Shown here piece by piece: positions 26,595 to 36,416 of a DNA stretch of 64,000 nucleotides. A program made the position numbers and the translations under genes. The first letter of the stretch is position 1; each line of letters begins with the position of its first letter. The notes beneath the pieces were generated by a model. That model worked only from the letters and a program-made list of their open reading frames with translations. It was not told the origin of the DNA and did not search any database. This DNA comes from Sphingosinicellaceae bacterium (GTDB lineage Bacteria > Pseudomonadota > Alphaproteobacteria > Sphingomonadales > Sphingomonadaceae), in the NCBI GenBank assembly GCA_019285715.1, contig CP079108.1, forward strand, positions 1,813,001-1,877,000, in the 5' to 3' direction.

Positions 26595-27631
26595 GGAAAC
26601 AGCGGCGCCTGCAGCAGCCCGGTGGTCTCCGGCAGCCCGAACATCAGGTTGAAGTTCTGGATCGCTTGCCCCGACGAGCCCTTCACGAGGTTGTCGATTG
26701 CCGCGATGACCAGGGCCCGGCCGTGGATGCGGTCGGCGAAGACGTTGACCACGGCATGGTTCGAGCCGCGCACCATCCGGGTCGCGGGCGCGACGCCTTC
26801 GGGCAGCAGGTGGACGAACGGCTCGTCGATGTAGCGCGCCAGCAGAGCGGCGCGGAGGTCGGCGACGCTGCCACCGGTGAGCTCGACCGCGATGGTGACC
26901 AGCTCGCCGCGGTTGATCGGCACGAGGTGCGGCGTGAAGCTGATGCGGATGTCGCCGCCAGAGCGGCGGCCGATCTCCTGCTCGATCTCGGGCATGTGGC
27001 GGTGGCTGCCGATCGCATAGGGGTGGACCGCCTCGGCGACTTCGGCGAACAGGTTCGCCTCCTTCAGGCCACGCCCGGCGCCCGACACGCCCGACAGCGC
27101 ATTGACCGAGACCCGCGCCGGATCGATCAGCCCGGCTTCGACCAGCGGCAGCACCGCCAGCAGCACCGCGGTCGGGTAGCAGCCGGGGCAGGCGACGATC
27201 TTCGCCTCCGGCAGGTCGGTGCGCGCGTACTCGGTCAGGCCATAGACCGCGTCCGACAGCAGCGCCGGAGCAGGGTGCTCACCGCCGTACCACTCGCCAT
27301 AGGTCGCCGCGTCCTTCAGCCGGAAGTCCGCCGACAGGTCGATGATGCGCGGGCCGACAAGGGTCGATAGCAGCGCTGCCGACGCCGCGTGCGGCAGGCA
27401 GCCGAACACCGCGTCGATGCCGGTCCAGTCGACATCCTCGGCGCGGGTCAGGCGCGGCAGCTTCGGGTAAGGCGCGAAGTGCGGCCACACCTCCGCCATC
27501 GACAGCCCCGCCTTGGCGTTGGCGGACAGCGCCGTGATCTCGATGCCCGGATGCCCGAGCGCCAGCCGCACGAGGTCCGCGCCGGTGTAGCCGGAGGCGC
27601 CGAGGACGGCGATGCGGAGGGGAGTGGTCAT
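26591..27631 (-). CDS. argC: N-acetyl-gamma-glutamyl-phosphate reductase
   Basis: A 346-aa NADPH-dependent reductase of arginine synthesis. It has the dinucleotide site GASGYTGADLVRL (about residues 10-22), the catalytic cysteine in ACPGCYPTAVLL (Cys about 150) and HRHMPEIEQEI (about 210). It converts N-acetyl-L-glutamyl phosphate to the semialdehyde. It follows hemB by 10 bp and overlaps the GNAT gene, so it sits in a housekeeping operon. The type-1 length (about 345 aa) is normal. Confidence 0.97.
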   Translation of the reverse strand: MTTPLRIAVLGASGYTGADLVRLALGHPGIEITALSANAKAGLSMAEVWPHFAPYPKLPRLTRAEDVDWTGIDAVFGCLPHAASAALLSTLVGPRIIDLSADFRLKDAATYGEWYGGEHPAPALLSDAVYGLTEYARTDLPEAKIVACPGCYPTAVLLAVLPLVEAGLIDPARVSVNALSGVSGAGRGLKEANLFAEVAEAVHPYAIGSHRHMPEIEQEIGRRSGGDIRISFTPHLVPINRGELVTIAVELTGGSVADLRAALLARYIDEPFVHLLPEGVAPATRMVRGSNHAVVNVFADRIHGRALVIAAIDNLVKGSSGQAIQNFNLMFGLPETTGLLQAPLFP

Positions 27632-27641
27632 GGCGGCGGAC

Positions 27642-28643
<1,002 letters not shown>

Positions 28644-28678
28644 TTAGCGCCACGCCCCGTCGCGATCAAACCCGCGAG

Positions 28679-29455
28679 TCATTCGACCGGGACCCCGCCC
28701 AACGCTTGCGATAGCGCTGCTGCAAGGCGCGCACGCACTGTCGCGGTCAGCAGCTTGCGACTGGGATAGTCGGCCGGATCGAACGGCTCCAGGAAGCGCA
28801 CCCGGACGTCGAAGCTGCCGCGCCGCCCGAGCGTCCGCCGGGCGTTCTCGGCCGCGCCCTCGGTACCGATCCACGCCAGGGCCTTGCCGGCATCGTCGAA
28901 GTCGAGCAGCACCGGTTGGACCACCATGCCCGGCGGCGGCGGCACCAACCCCTCGAACAGCGGTGCCTTGAAGGGCAGCAGGCTGCGCCCGTCGGTGGTC
29001 GTGCCTTCCGGGAACAGTGTCACCGGCTGGACCCGGACGATGGCGGCGCGCAGCCGGTCGACCTGCTCGCCGGCGGTGCGGCGCTCGGTGCGCGACACGA
29101 AGATGGTGTCGTTGAGCCGCGCCAGCCAGCCGATGATCGGCCAGCCGGCGATCGCGTCCTGGGCGACGAAGCTGGTCTTCACCAGCCCGCCGAGCACCGG
29201 GATGTCGATCCATGACAGGTGGTTGGCGACGTAGAAGACGTTGTCGCGGTGGGGCTCGCCCACGATCTCGACGTGCGCACCGCAGGCGCGTGCGGCCGCG
29301 CGGAGGAACATACGTGGCCACGGCGATCGCTTGCCCGCCAGTCGCCACAGCGCGTGCGCCGGCAGGCAGCCGGCTAGCAGCCCTCCGATCCAGACGGCAC
29401 GACCGGCGATCCGCCACCCCATCCGCCACGTCGTATCGTGATCGTCCCCGCTCAT
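28679..29455 (-). CDS. Lysophospholipid acyltransferase (PlsC-like 1-acylglycerol-3-phosphate acyltransferase)
   Basis: The 258-aa product, starting at MSGDDHDTTW, has one N-terminal membrane segment (about residues 15-40). The acyltransferase motifs are NHLSWIDIP (HxxxxD, about 85), a central VSRTERR, and FPEGTTTDG (about 155). It esterifies lysophosphatidic acid or a related lipid at the inner membrane. It heads the plsC-hemB-argC run and is divergent from murI with 74 bp between starts. Confidence 0.93.
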   Translation of the reverse strand: MSGDDHDTTWRMGWRIAGRAVWIGGLLAGCLPAHALWRLAGKRSPWPRMFLRAAARACGAHVEIVGEPHRDNVFYVANHLSWIDIPVLGGLVKTSFVAQDAIAGWPIIGWLARLNDTIFVSRTERRTAGEQVDRLRAAIVRVQPVTLFPEGTTTDGRSLLPFKAPLFEGLVPPPPGMVVQPVLLDFDDAGKALAWIGTEGAAENARRTLGRRGSFDVRVRFLEPFDPADYPSRKLLTATVRARLAAALSQALGGVPVE

Positions 29456-29529
29456 AAGGGCCTTCTCGCAGCCTTTCGCGCTCGCGGGTAGGGGATGACG
29501 CGCCGTCGTGCGCAGGCTAGGTCGCGCCG

Positions 29530-30321
29530 GTGCCCGGCCCCATCCTCTTCTTCGATTCGGGCGTCGGCGGCTTGTCGGTGCTGGCGCCGGTGCGCGCCGC
29601 GCTGCCGCTGGCCCCGGTCGTCTACGCCGCCGACAACGCCGGCTTCCCGTATGGGCCAAAGAGCGAGATGGAGGTCGCGACGCGCGTCTGCGCGCTGCTC
29701 GGGCGGCTGACCGAACGCTACAAGCCCCGGCTGGTCGTGATCGCCTGCAACACCGCCTCGACCATCGCGCTGTCGCACGTACGGTCCGCGCTGGCGGTAC
29801 CGGTGGTCGGCACCGTCCCCGCGATCAAGCCCGCCGCGGAGCACACCCGGACCAGGGCGATCGGCGTGCTCGGCACCGTCGCCACCGTTCGCCAGCCCTA
29901 CCTCGACCGGCTGATCGCCGAGTTCGCCTCCGACTGCCTCGTCCTCCGCCACGGCTCGGGCGCGCTGGTCGAGCTGGCAGAGGCCAAGCTGCACGGCCAC
30001 GCCACCGACCCCGCCGCCTACGCCCGCGAGCTGGGTGGCCTGCTCGACCAGCCGGGCGGCGAACGCATCGACACCGTCGTCCTCGCCTGCACCCACTTCC
30101 CCCTCGTCGCCGCCGAGCTTACCGCCGCCGCGCCGCGCCCTTTGACATTCGTCGACGGCGGGGCCGGGATCGCCCGCCGCGTCTCGCACCTGCTGCGCTC
30201 GACCGACTGGACCGGCAGCGCCCCGACCGGCCTCGCGGTGTTCACCCGGCCCGGCGACGATGTTGACGCCCTCGCGCCCGCCCTCCAAGGCTACGGCCTG
30301 ACCGCATCCGAAATCCTGTGA
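29530..30321 (+). CDS. murI: Glutamate racemase
   Basis: A 263-aa cofactor-independent racemase making D-glutamate for peptidoglycan. Motifs: FFDSGVGGLSVL (about residues 6-17), the first catalytic Cys in VIACNTAS (about 72), and the second in VVLACTHFPLV (about 185). The start is GTG at 29530. It leads a tight run with a PaaI-type thioesterase (7 bp gap) and an enoyl-CoA hydratase-fold hydrolase. It lies only 3 kb from the D-glutamate catabolic island but looks like the ordinary housekeeping copy. Confidence 0.96.
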   Translation: MPGPILFFDSGVGGLSVLAPVRAALPLAPVVYAADNAGFPYGPKSEMEVATRVCALLGRLTERYKPRLVVIACNTASTIALSHVRSALAVPVVGTVPAIKPAAEHTRTRAIGVLGTVATVRQPYLDRLIAEFASDCLVLRHGSGALVELAEAKLHGHATDPAAYARELGGLLDQPGGERIDTVVLACTHFPLVAAELTAAAPRPLTFVDGGAGIARRVSHLLRSTDWTGSAPTGLAVFTRPGDDVDALAPALQGYGLTASEIL

Positions 30322-30328
30322 GGCCGCC

Positions 30329-30784
30329 GTGGCAATGACCGACGCCGAACTGCTCGAGCGCATGAACACCAAGGTGCCGGCCACCTCTATCCTGCTCGGG
30401 ACCCGCATCCTCGAGGTCGACAGCGCCGCCGGGCGCGTCCGCATGAGCTTTGAACCCCGCGCCGAGTTCTGCAACCCGATGGGCAACGTCCAGGGCGGCT
30501 TCATCGTCGCCATGCTCGACGACTGCGCCGCGGTGGCCGCCGTGGTCATGGCCCAGGAGCGCGTCGTCGTGCCGACCATCGAGCTCAAGTGCAGCTTCTT
30601 CGGTGTCGCCCGCCTCGGGCGGCCTCTGTATGCCGAGGGCCGCGTCATCAAGATGGGCCGCCGCATCGCCTTCATGGAGGCCGAACTGACCGACGCCGAC
30701 GGCAAGCTGCTCGCCAAGCTTTCGACGAGCTGCATGCCGACACCGATGCCCGACAACGCTGTTATGCTGGACAACCCCCAATGA
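30329..30784 (+). CDS. PaaI family thioesterase (hotdog fold)
   Basis: A 151-aa hotdog protein. The core NPMGNVQGGFIVAMLDDCAA (about residues 50-69) carries the acidic catalytic Asp next to the long helix, followed by VPTIELKCSFFGVAR and the AEGRVIKMGRRIAF strand. It should hydrolyse acyl- or phenylacetyl-CoA-like thioesters. The start is GTG 30329, with ATG at 30335 as the alternative. The stop codon overlaps the start of the next gene (ATGA). Confidence 0.9.
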   Translation: MAMTDAELLERMNTKVPATSILLGTRILEVDSAAGRVRMSFEPRAEFCNPMGNVQGGFIVAMLDDCAAVAAVVMAQERVVVPTIELKCSFFGVARLGRPLYAEGRVIKMGRRIAFMEAELTDADGKLLAKLSTSCMPTPMPDNAVMLDNPQ

Positions 30785-31830
30785 CCGACCTTCTCCCCGG
30801 CGAAGCCGTCCTGACCGCACACCGCGGCCGCGCCCTGATCATCACCCTCAACCGTCCCGAGGCGCTGAATGCCCTCAACCGCGACATGTGCCTGAGCATC
30901 CACCGTGCTTTGATCGACGGCCTCGGCGACCCGGAGGTCGACCGCGTCATCATCGAGGGCACCGGCGACCGTGCCTTTTGCGCCGGCGGCGACGTCGTCG
31001 GGCTGTACCACTCGGGCCGCGCCGGCTCGCCCGACTTCGAGGGATTTTTCCACGACGAGTACCGGATGAACCAGACCATCGCGGTCTACGGCCAGGATTA
31101 CATCGCCCTGATGGACGGCGTCACCATGGGCGGCGGCGTCGGGCTGTCGATCCACGGCCGCTACCGCGTCGCCACCGAGCGCACCCTGTTCGCCATGCCC
31201 GAGAGCGGCATCGGCCTGATCCCCGACGTCGGCGGCACCCACGCGCTCGCCCGCCTGCCCGGCGAGATCGGCGTCTGGCTGGCGCTGACCGGTGCGCGCC
31301 TGAAGGCGGCCGACTGCTGCTACGCCGGCATCGCCACGCACCACGTTCCCGCCGACCGCATCCCGCTGCTCCGCGAGCTGCTGGCCGACAAGGACGAGCC
31401 CGTCGTCGAGATTCTCGACACCCTCCACACCGACCCCGGCCCGTCGATGATCGAGCCGCTGCGCGACGCCATCGACTTTCACTTCTCCCACGACACCGTC
31501 GAGGCCATCCAGGCGAGCCTCGCCGAGGGCGACGACTGGGCCCGCGCCCAGCACGACGTCATCGCCCGGATGTCGCCGACCTCGCTCAAGCTCGGCCTGC
31601 GCGGCGTCCGCATGGGTGCCGGCCAGTCCATCGAGGCGGCGCTCCGCACCGAGTACCGCATGGTCAGCCAGATCAAGCACGGCCGCGACTTCTACGAGGG
31701 CGTCCGGGCCCAGCTCATCGACAAGGACAAGTCGCCGTTGTGGTCACCCGCGACGCTGGCCGAGGTCGATGACGCGGTGGTCGAGAGCTACCTGAAGGAG
31801 CCGGCGGGGGGCGACCTGACGTTCGAGTGA
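30781..31830 (+). CDS. Enoyl-CoA hydratase/isomerase family protein, 3-hydroxyisobutyryl-CoA hydrolase type
   Basis: The 349-aa product is longer than plain crotonases and matches the HIBYL-CoA hydrolase group: ITLNRPEALNALNRDMC near the start, FCAGGDVVGLYHSGR (oxyanion hole, about 65), MDGVTMGGGVGLS (about 110), and the acidic residues of MPESGIGLIPDVGG (about 140). It acts in valine breakdown, releasing 3-hydroxyisobutyrate. It is coupled by a 4-bp overlap to the thioesterase gene. Confidence 0.9.
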   Translation: MTDLLPGEAVLTAHRGRALIITLNRPEALNALNRDMCLSIHRALIDGLGDPEVDRVIIEGTGDRAFCAGGDVVGLYHSGRAGSPDFEGFFHDEYRMNQTIAVYGQDYIALMDGVTMGGGVGLSIHGRYRVATERTLFAMPESGIGLIPDVGGTHALARLPGEIGVWLALTGARLKAADCCYAGIATHHVPADRIPLLRELLADKDEPVVEILDTLHTDPGPSMIEPLRDAIDFHFSHDTVEAIQASLAEGDDWARAQHDVIARMSPTSLKLGLRGVRMGAGQSIEAALRTEYRMVSQIKHGRDFYEGVRAQLIDKDKSPLWSPATLAEVDDAVVESYLKEPAGGDLTFE

Positions 31831-31908
31831 GGGGTCCAAGTTGACGCCAGTTCACGCCCAGACAGAGTTTTATTGCTTCTGGTCCCTTCCCTGAACGAGG
31901 TTAGGGAG

Positions 31909-31937
31909 CGCGAGAGTTGTCAGAGTTGACACCCTCG
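31909..31937. repeat. 29-bp dispersed element, copy 2 (inverted relative to copy 1)
   Basis: It starts CGCGAGAGTTGTCAGAGTTG and ends ACACCCTCG, the reverse complement of 25521-25549 with one substitution. It contains a 9-bp direct repeat (AGAGTTGTC / AGAGTTGAC) and is closed by a CGCGAG/CTCGCG stem. Confidence 0.75.
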
Positions 31938-31983
31938 CGAGTTTCGTAAAATCGACGCGCCGTCCGCCAGTCCATATCCTTCC

Positions 31984-32076
31984 CGTCATTCCGGCGAAGG
32001 CCGGAACCCAGTTGCATTACGAGCACGGGGCTGGACCGTGCGATGTAGCTGGGTTCCGACCTTCGCCGGAATGACG
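31984..32076. repeat. Intergenic palindromic repeat (CGTCATTCCGGCGAAGG type)
   Basis: The left arm CGTCATTCCGGCGAAGGCCG and the right arm ending CCTTCGCCGGAATGACG pair over about 30 bases, including AACCCAG/CTGGGTT. The centre is about 40 bases. This is a second common alphaproteobacterial palindrome family, distinct in core sequence from the one at 13253. Confidence 0.85.
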
Positions 32077-32418
32077 AAACATGGGCCATCCCTGCTGTGT
32101 ACCATATGGGCACATCTGTAGGACACAGGATTCTTGAGCGGCTTCTTGAGTTTCCAGCTTCAACGACCGTTATTGGTCGAAACCGGCCCGACCGCTTTTG
32201 AGCGCAATAAAGCTAAAGCGACGCTCGACTAGGCCTCGGTTTATCCGGGCACCGAGCCTGTGTCGGGTTCCGCCATGGCGTACCAGACGTCGGGACAGGT
32301 GCCGGCGTAATTGTCACTCGCAAACCGTTGGGACGTACTGTTCATAGTCTGTTGCTTTATGTCCCGAGACACGACATTTCCGTCTCTGTCGCCGGTGCCG
32401 GCTTGTCAGACGTGGCGA

Positions 32419-34023
32419 CTAGCGGGAGACGCGGACCGGTCTCAGGTCGTGAAAGTCGAAGCTGAAATCGGCGAGCGGCGACAGTGCCTTGAGGCTGACT
32501 TGCGAGACCGCTCCGTCCGTCACGGTAAAGCAGGCGATGGCATCCTCGCCGGCTCCCCGCGCAAGACGAGTCCGGAAACAATCGCTGCCGAACGGCTCGA
32601 GCGCGCTCTTCAACGCGGGCGTGCGCGTGAAGTCGATAGCCAGAGCGCCGCCCGTTTTCGCGATCACGATATCGCCGTACCAAGGGTCCCGGTAGCGGCC
32701 GGTGTATTGATCGAGCGGCAGGCTCGGGCCACCCGGCGGCGCTTTGAAATCTCCGCTGCCGAGCAGTTGTGCAACCTGTTGCTGCTGCGCCGCGCGCACG
32801 GCCCGGGCGTCGCCAAGCCAGTCGTGCGACGGAGCGTCAAGTAGCAGGTCGAGGATTGCGTAGCGCAAGGCGGAAACGGCGTCGGCGTCTTCACAATTGC
32901 TATAAACCACGAAACCGATCTGATTGTCGGGCAACAGGGTGGTTCGCGTGATCTGTCCGGCGAGGCCGCCCGAGTGCGACAGCATGCGGTGGCCGCGATA
33001 GTCGGCAACGCCCCAGCCGAGCGCATAGGCGGACAGGACCGAGCGCTCCGGGTGGTCGGGGTCCGGCCCCCTGCCACTGGCGGTGATGGTGCGCGGCGTC
33101 CACATCTCCCTGGCTTGTGCTTCGCTCCACAGGCGCATGCCGGTCGGCAAAGCGCCTTTGCCGAGCTGAACCTGCAGCCACGGCACAATGCCCGAGACGC
33201 TCACGCAAATCCCGCCCGCCGGTCCGATCACCGCGGATTCAGACGGCGGAACGACCTCCATCCGACCGAGGCCGCGTGTCGGCGGACCAAGTCGCGCATG
33301 ACGCGCAGCGTGATTGGGACCCGTCATCAGCGTGGTGTTGGTGATCGCATCGGCCATGCCGAGGGGCGCGAAGATGCGGCTGGCGACGAACTGGTCCCAG
33401 CTCAGGCCCGATACCCGCTGCAGCACGATCCCGGCCACGATGTAGAGGATGTTGTCGTAGGCATACGCCGAGCGGAACGGCATCGCCGGCTTGAAGTAGC
33501 GGAGTGCTGCCAGGATGTCCGCCGCACCATGATCGGTCGGCGGGACCTGCATCAGGTCGCCTGCACCGAGCGGCAGCCCGCTGTTGTGCAGGAGGAGGTC
33601 GCGGACGGTCATCATTGCCGTGACGGCCGGATCGTACATCTGGAACTCGGGCAAGTGCAGCGTTACCGGGTCGTCCCAGGAAAGCTTTTTCTCATCCACG
33701 AGCAGGGCCAGGCTGGCGGCCAGGAACGCTTTGCTATTCGAGGCGATGGCGAACTGGGTGTGGATGTCGATGCGTTCCGGGCGTCCTAATTGCCTTACGC
33801 CATAGGCCCGCAGGGCGGGCTCATGGCCCGGCCGGATGATCGCCACCGCGACGCCGGGGATCTCGAACGCCTTCATGAAGCGCGACACGGTGGCGTCGAG
33901 CGCGTCCAGCGACAGCGGCGCGGCGCGCGCCGTTCCCGGAGCCAGGACCGTCATGGCGGTCAGCGCGCCGAGCGGAGCGCCCTTCACCAGGTCGCGCCGG
34001 CTAACCTCGATGGGAGTTCTCAT
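32419..34023 (-). CDS. Tat-exported serine hydrolase, beta-lactamase (class C/PBP4*) family
   Basis: The ATG at 34023 gives a 534-aa protein with a twin-arginine signal (SRRDLVKG, then hydrophobic stretch to ARAAP). The serine-hydrolase triad motifs are SNSK (SxxK, about residues 95-98), YDN (about 185) and HSGG (about 350). A C-terminal beta domain (about 430-534; YTGRYRDPWYGDI) follows. It probably acts in the periplasm on D-amino-acid peptides or esters. Its ATG overlaps the aminotransferase stop codon by 4 bp. Its place beside the DgcN/DgcA set supports a D-peptide substrate, but this is inference. Confidence 0.88.
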   Translation of the reverse strand: MRTPIEVSRRDLVKGAPLGALTAMTVLAPGTARAAPLSLDALDATVSRFMKAFEIPGVAVAIIRPGHEPALRAYGVRQLGRPERIDIHTQFAIASNSKAFLAASLALLVDEKKLSWDDPVTLHLPEFQMYDPAVTAMMTVRDLLLHNSGLPLGAGDLMQVPPTDHGAADILAALRYFKPAMPFRSAYAYDNILYIVAGIVLQRVSGLSWDQFVASRIFAPLGMADAITNTTLMTGPNHAARHARLGPPTRGLGRMEVVPPSESAVIGPAGGICVSVSGIVPWLQVQLGKGALPTGMRLWSEAQAREMWTPRTITASGRGPDPDHPERSVLSAYALGWGVADYRGHRMLSHSGGLAGQITRTTLLPDNQIGFVVYSNCEDADAVSALRYAILDLLLDAPSHDWLGDARAVRAAQQQQVAQLLGSGDFKAPPGGPSLPLDQYTGRYRDPWYGDIVIAKTGGALAIDFTRTPALKSALEPFGSDCFRTRLARGAGEDAIACFTVTDGAVSQVSLKALSPLADFSFDFHDLRPVRVSR

Positions 34024-35228
34024 GACCTGTTCGCTTGCTGTGGCAGCCACAGGCGAAGCCGCTCGATCGCTTCTGCCACCTGCTCGGTCGAGACGGCGAA
34101 ACTGAAGCGAACGAAGCGGCCGCCCCGGATCGGATCGAAATCCAGTCCGGGTGCCGTCGCGACCCCAATTTCGGTCAACATCTTTTTGCAGAAGCCGAGG
34201 CTGTCGTCGGTCAAGTGGGCAACCGAAGCGTAGATGTAAAAGGCGCCGTCGGGCGGGGCGATCTCGCCAAGGCCGAGAGCCGGCAGCGCATCGAGCAGGA
34301 GCGCGCGGTTGCGGCGGTAGGTCTCGACATGGCCGTCGAGCTCTTCGGTGCAGTCGAACGCCGCAAGCGCCGCGTGCTGGCTGAGCGATGGCGGCGTCAG
34401 GAACATGTTGCCCATGCGCTTGCGAGCCTCGTCGACGAGGTCGTCGGGGACGATCATCCACCCGAGGCGCCAGCCGGCCATGCTGAAATACTTGGAAAAG
34501 CTGCTGATGACGATCGCGTCCGGCGCATGCGCCAGCATCGTCTGCGCCGGCTCGCCGAAGCTGAGTCCATGATAGATTTCATCGGAGACGATGCGGATTC
34601 CACGATCCCGGCACAGCGATGCGATAGCGGCAAGATCGTCCACGGAAATGATCGTTCCGGTGGGATTGGCCGGGCTCGCGACGATTATCCCCTGCGGCGG
34701 CGGCTCGATCGCGGCGATGGCACCGGCGGTGATCTGGAAACGCTCCGGCGCGCTGCATTCGAGTTCGAGTTCGTCCATGTGCAGTGCGCGCAGGCAGTTG
34801 CGATAAGCGACATAGCCCGGCCGGGCGAGCGCGACACGGTCCCCCGGGACAAAGGCTGTCGTCAGCGCCAACACGAGTGCCGGGGAGGCGCCGCAGGTCA
34901 GCAGGATGCGCTCGGGAGCAACATCGACATCGTAGCGGTCGCGATAGTGCTGCGAGATCCGCCGCTTGAGCGGCACGCTCTCCCAATAGCCCATCGGATC
35001 GCTGTCGAGGATCGCCCTTGCCGCAGCGATGGCCCTCGCCGGCGCGCCGGTCGACGGCTGTCCGAACTCCATGTGGATGATCGATCGTCCTTCCAGGCGC
35101 AGCTTGTGGGCAAGCAGGCTGATGGCGATCGCGTGGAAAGGCTCGATTGATGATTTCAAGTCAGGATCCGATGGGAACGGCGAGAGTCCCGTCTTGCCAT
35201 GGCACCACGCGGCCGCGCGAATAGCCAT
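34020..35228 (-). CDS. Pyridoxal phosphate-dependent aminotransferase (class I/II)
   Basis: A fold-type I aminotransferase of up to 402 aa. The substrate-side GQPSTGAP motif is near residue 57, SPANPTGTI about 165, SDEIYHGLSFG about 200, and the PLP lysine is in SSFSKYFSMAGWRLGW (about residue 242). It ends RFVRFSFAVSTEQ (substrate carboxylate Arg). The family prefers aspartate, alanine or aromatic amino acids; the real donor is unknown. The ATG at 35228 is given; family members start near IEPFHAIAI, so the TTG at 35159 is also possible. It lies between the LysR regulator and the serine hydrolase, in the same direction. Confidence 0.88.
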   Translation of the reverse strand: MAIRAAAWCHGKTGLSPFPSDPDLKSSIEPFHAIAISLLAHKLRLEGRSIIHMEFGQPSTGAPARAIAAARAILDSDPMGYWESVPLKRRISQHYRDRYDVDVAPERILLTCGASPALVLALTTAFVPGDRVALARPGYVAYRNCLRALHMDELELECSAPERFQITAGAIAAIEPPPQGIIVASPANPTGTIISVDDLAAIASLCRDRGIRIVSDEIYHGLSFGEPAQTMLAHAPDAIVISSFSKYFSMAGWRLGWMIVPDDLVDEARKRMGNMFLTPPSLSQHAALAAFDCTEELDGHVETYRRNRALLLDALPALGLGEIAPPDGAFYIYASVAHLTDDSLGFCKKMLTEIGVATAPGLDFDPIRGGRFVRFSFAVSTEQVAEAIERLRLWLPQQANRS

Positions 35229-35274
35229 TCTGCAAATCTCGGACGCTCATTAGCTTGGCCAATGGGGTGTCCCA

Positions 35275-36249
35275 CTACTCCGTCGGCGTGATGAGCGTCA
35301 GCATCTGTGCCTGCGTCTCGGTCATCGTGCGCGTCCACCAGGCGGCAAACTGACGAGCCGGCGAGCGGGCGTCGCCGGGCCGGTGGGTCATGACGCGGTA
35401 GCTCGGGCCAGGGATCGGTGCATAGGGCGTCGCCAGCACGAGTTCCCCGCGTTGCACCAGCCGTTGGACGATTGCCGCCCTGCCCATGGCAATGCCTTGG
35501 TCGCACAGCGCGGCGTGGTAGGCGAGGATCGACAGGTTGAAATGCCGGTCGGTGACGGGCGCGTTCGGCCACGTCGTACCGATGTCGCGCCGCCAATCGC
35601 TCCATTCAAGGTTCGGCGCCTCGCCCGCGCAGGGAACATCGTCGTGGAGCAGAACGATCGGCGGCGGCTCGCTGGACTGCAGCCGATCGAAATACGCGCG
35701 CGAGCAGACCGGAAAGAGCAATTCGCGTACTGCGGCGAGCTCGTGCATGCCGTCGGGGGTCGCGCCGGTGTAGTCGATGACCAGGTCGACACCCTCGTCG
35801 ACGAGGCGCTCGGCAGTCCAGACGACGAATTCCGAGCGCAGGAATATCTCGATGCCAGGGTGCTCGCGGTAAAAGCTTTCGAGATGCGCCACCAGCCATT
35901 CGGTGGCGAGCGACGGCACGCAGCTCAGGACGATGGCGCCGCGCTGTTGCTTGTAGATGCGGCTGATGCTGTGGTTGAGCTCGTTGGCGACATTGGTCAT
36001 CGAATCCATCAACAATGTGCCGGCATCGGTCAGGACGATGCGGCTCTTGTTGCGGATGAACAGCGGCGTTTCCAGTCGAGCCTCGAGCCGCAGCACGCGC
36101 TGGCTGACGGCACCCTGGGTCACTCCGAGGTGGCGGGCGGCGGCGGTAATCGAGCCGAAACGTCCCGCCGCGCGGAAAACCCACAAGTCCGATAACAGCT
36201 GTGCGTCCAGCCTGTGTGCATCGGCCTTTTGCTCTGTGGGAAACGCCAT
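35275..36249 (-). CDS. LysR family regulator, candidate controller of the dgcN cluster
   Basis: A 324-aa LysR protein: winged HTH at about residues 18-80 (FGSITAAARHLGVTQGAVSQ, then LEARLETPLFIR) and an effector-binding domain (about 100-310). It resembles the GcvA/AmpR group. It is divergent from dgcN with 167 bp between starts, and the intergenic region contains the palindrome CTAAT-N6-ATTAG (36297-36312), which recurs before two more transcription units of the cluster. LysR regulators of D-glutamate catabolism (DgcR) are known beside DgcN/DgcA genes elsewhere; I infer the same job here. Confidence 0.88.
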   Translation of the reverse strand: MAFPTEQKADAHRLDAQLLSDLWVFRAAGRFGSITAAARHLGVTQGAVSQRVLRLEARLETPLFIRNKSRIVLTDAGTLLMDSMTNVANELNHSISRIYKQQRGAIVLSCVPSLATEWLVAHLESFYREHPGIEIFLRSEFVVWTAERLVDEGVDLVIDYTGATPDGMHELAAVRELLFPVCSRAYFDRLQSSEPPPIVLLHDDVPCAGEAPNLEWSDWRRDIGTTWPNAPVTDRHFNLSILAYHAALCDQGIAMGRAAIVQRLVQRGELVLATPYAPIPGPSYRVMTHRPGDARSPARQFAAWWTRTMTETQAQMLTLITPTE

Positions 36250-36296
36250 CGCTTCGATCTAGACAAGGCAGGCGGTAGCGGCAACGACCGCTACGT

Positions 36297-36327
36297 CTAA
36301 TGACGGCATTAGGTTTGAGCGTTTGTC
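36297..36327 (+). promoter_or_regulatory. Candidate LysR operator, site 1 (before dgcN)
   Basis: CTAAT-GACGGC-ATTAG (36297-36312) is a perfect 5-bp-arm inverted repeat, followed 9 bases later by TTTGTC (36322-36327). It lies 90 bp upstream of the dgcN start and 48 bp from the LysR start. The same arrangement is found at 40586 and 41972. Confidence 0.65.
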
Positions 36328-36416
36328 CTGCCCCGGGGGCAGTGGTTCCCTTTGACCGCGAGGCTCGCGACATGCGGGTCGCCCGCTTTAATCGCAGAAT
36401 GCGACGGTGAGAGCAG

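Larger units (their letters stand above)
31831..32418. other. Gene-free stretch with repeats at the left edge of the D-amino-acid island
   Basis: These 588 bp hold no frame with a convincing product. They contain copy 2 of the 29-bp element (31909-31937) and a palindromic repeat (31984-32076). The section about 32080-32350 looks less GC-rich than its surroundings. It includes a short direct repeat TTCTTGAG-cggc-TTCTTGAG near 32130. I see no promoter or gene remnant in it. Confidence 0.6.

Noticed and set aside
29530-30321. murI as part of the D-glutamate island
   Set aside because: It is in a housekeeping run, makes rather than degrades D-Glu, and is separated by a 588-bp gap and repeats.
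29452-31680. Long open frame (742 codons) antisense to murI, the thioesterase and the hydrolase gene
   Set aside because: It is a high-GC shadow: rich in Arg, Gly and Asp, without motif or ribosome binding site, while the plus-strand genes have clear family motifs.
35235-35265. Half palindrome with CTAAT (minus strand) before the aminotransferase
   Set aside because: The second arm reads CCGAG and no TTTGTC follows at 9 bases, so it does not meet the three-copy pattern.
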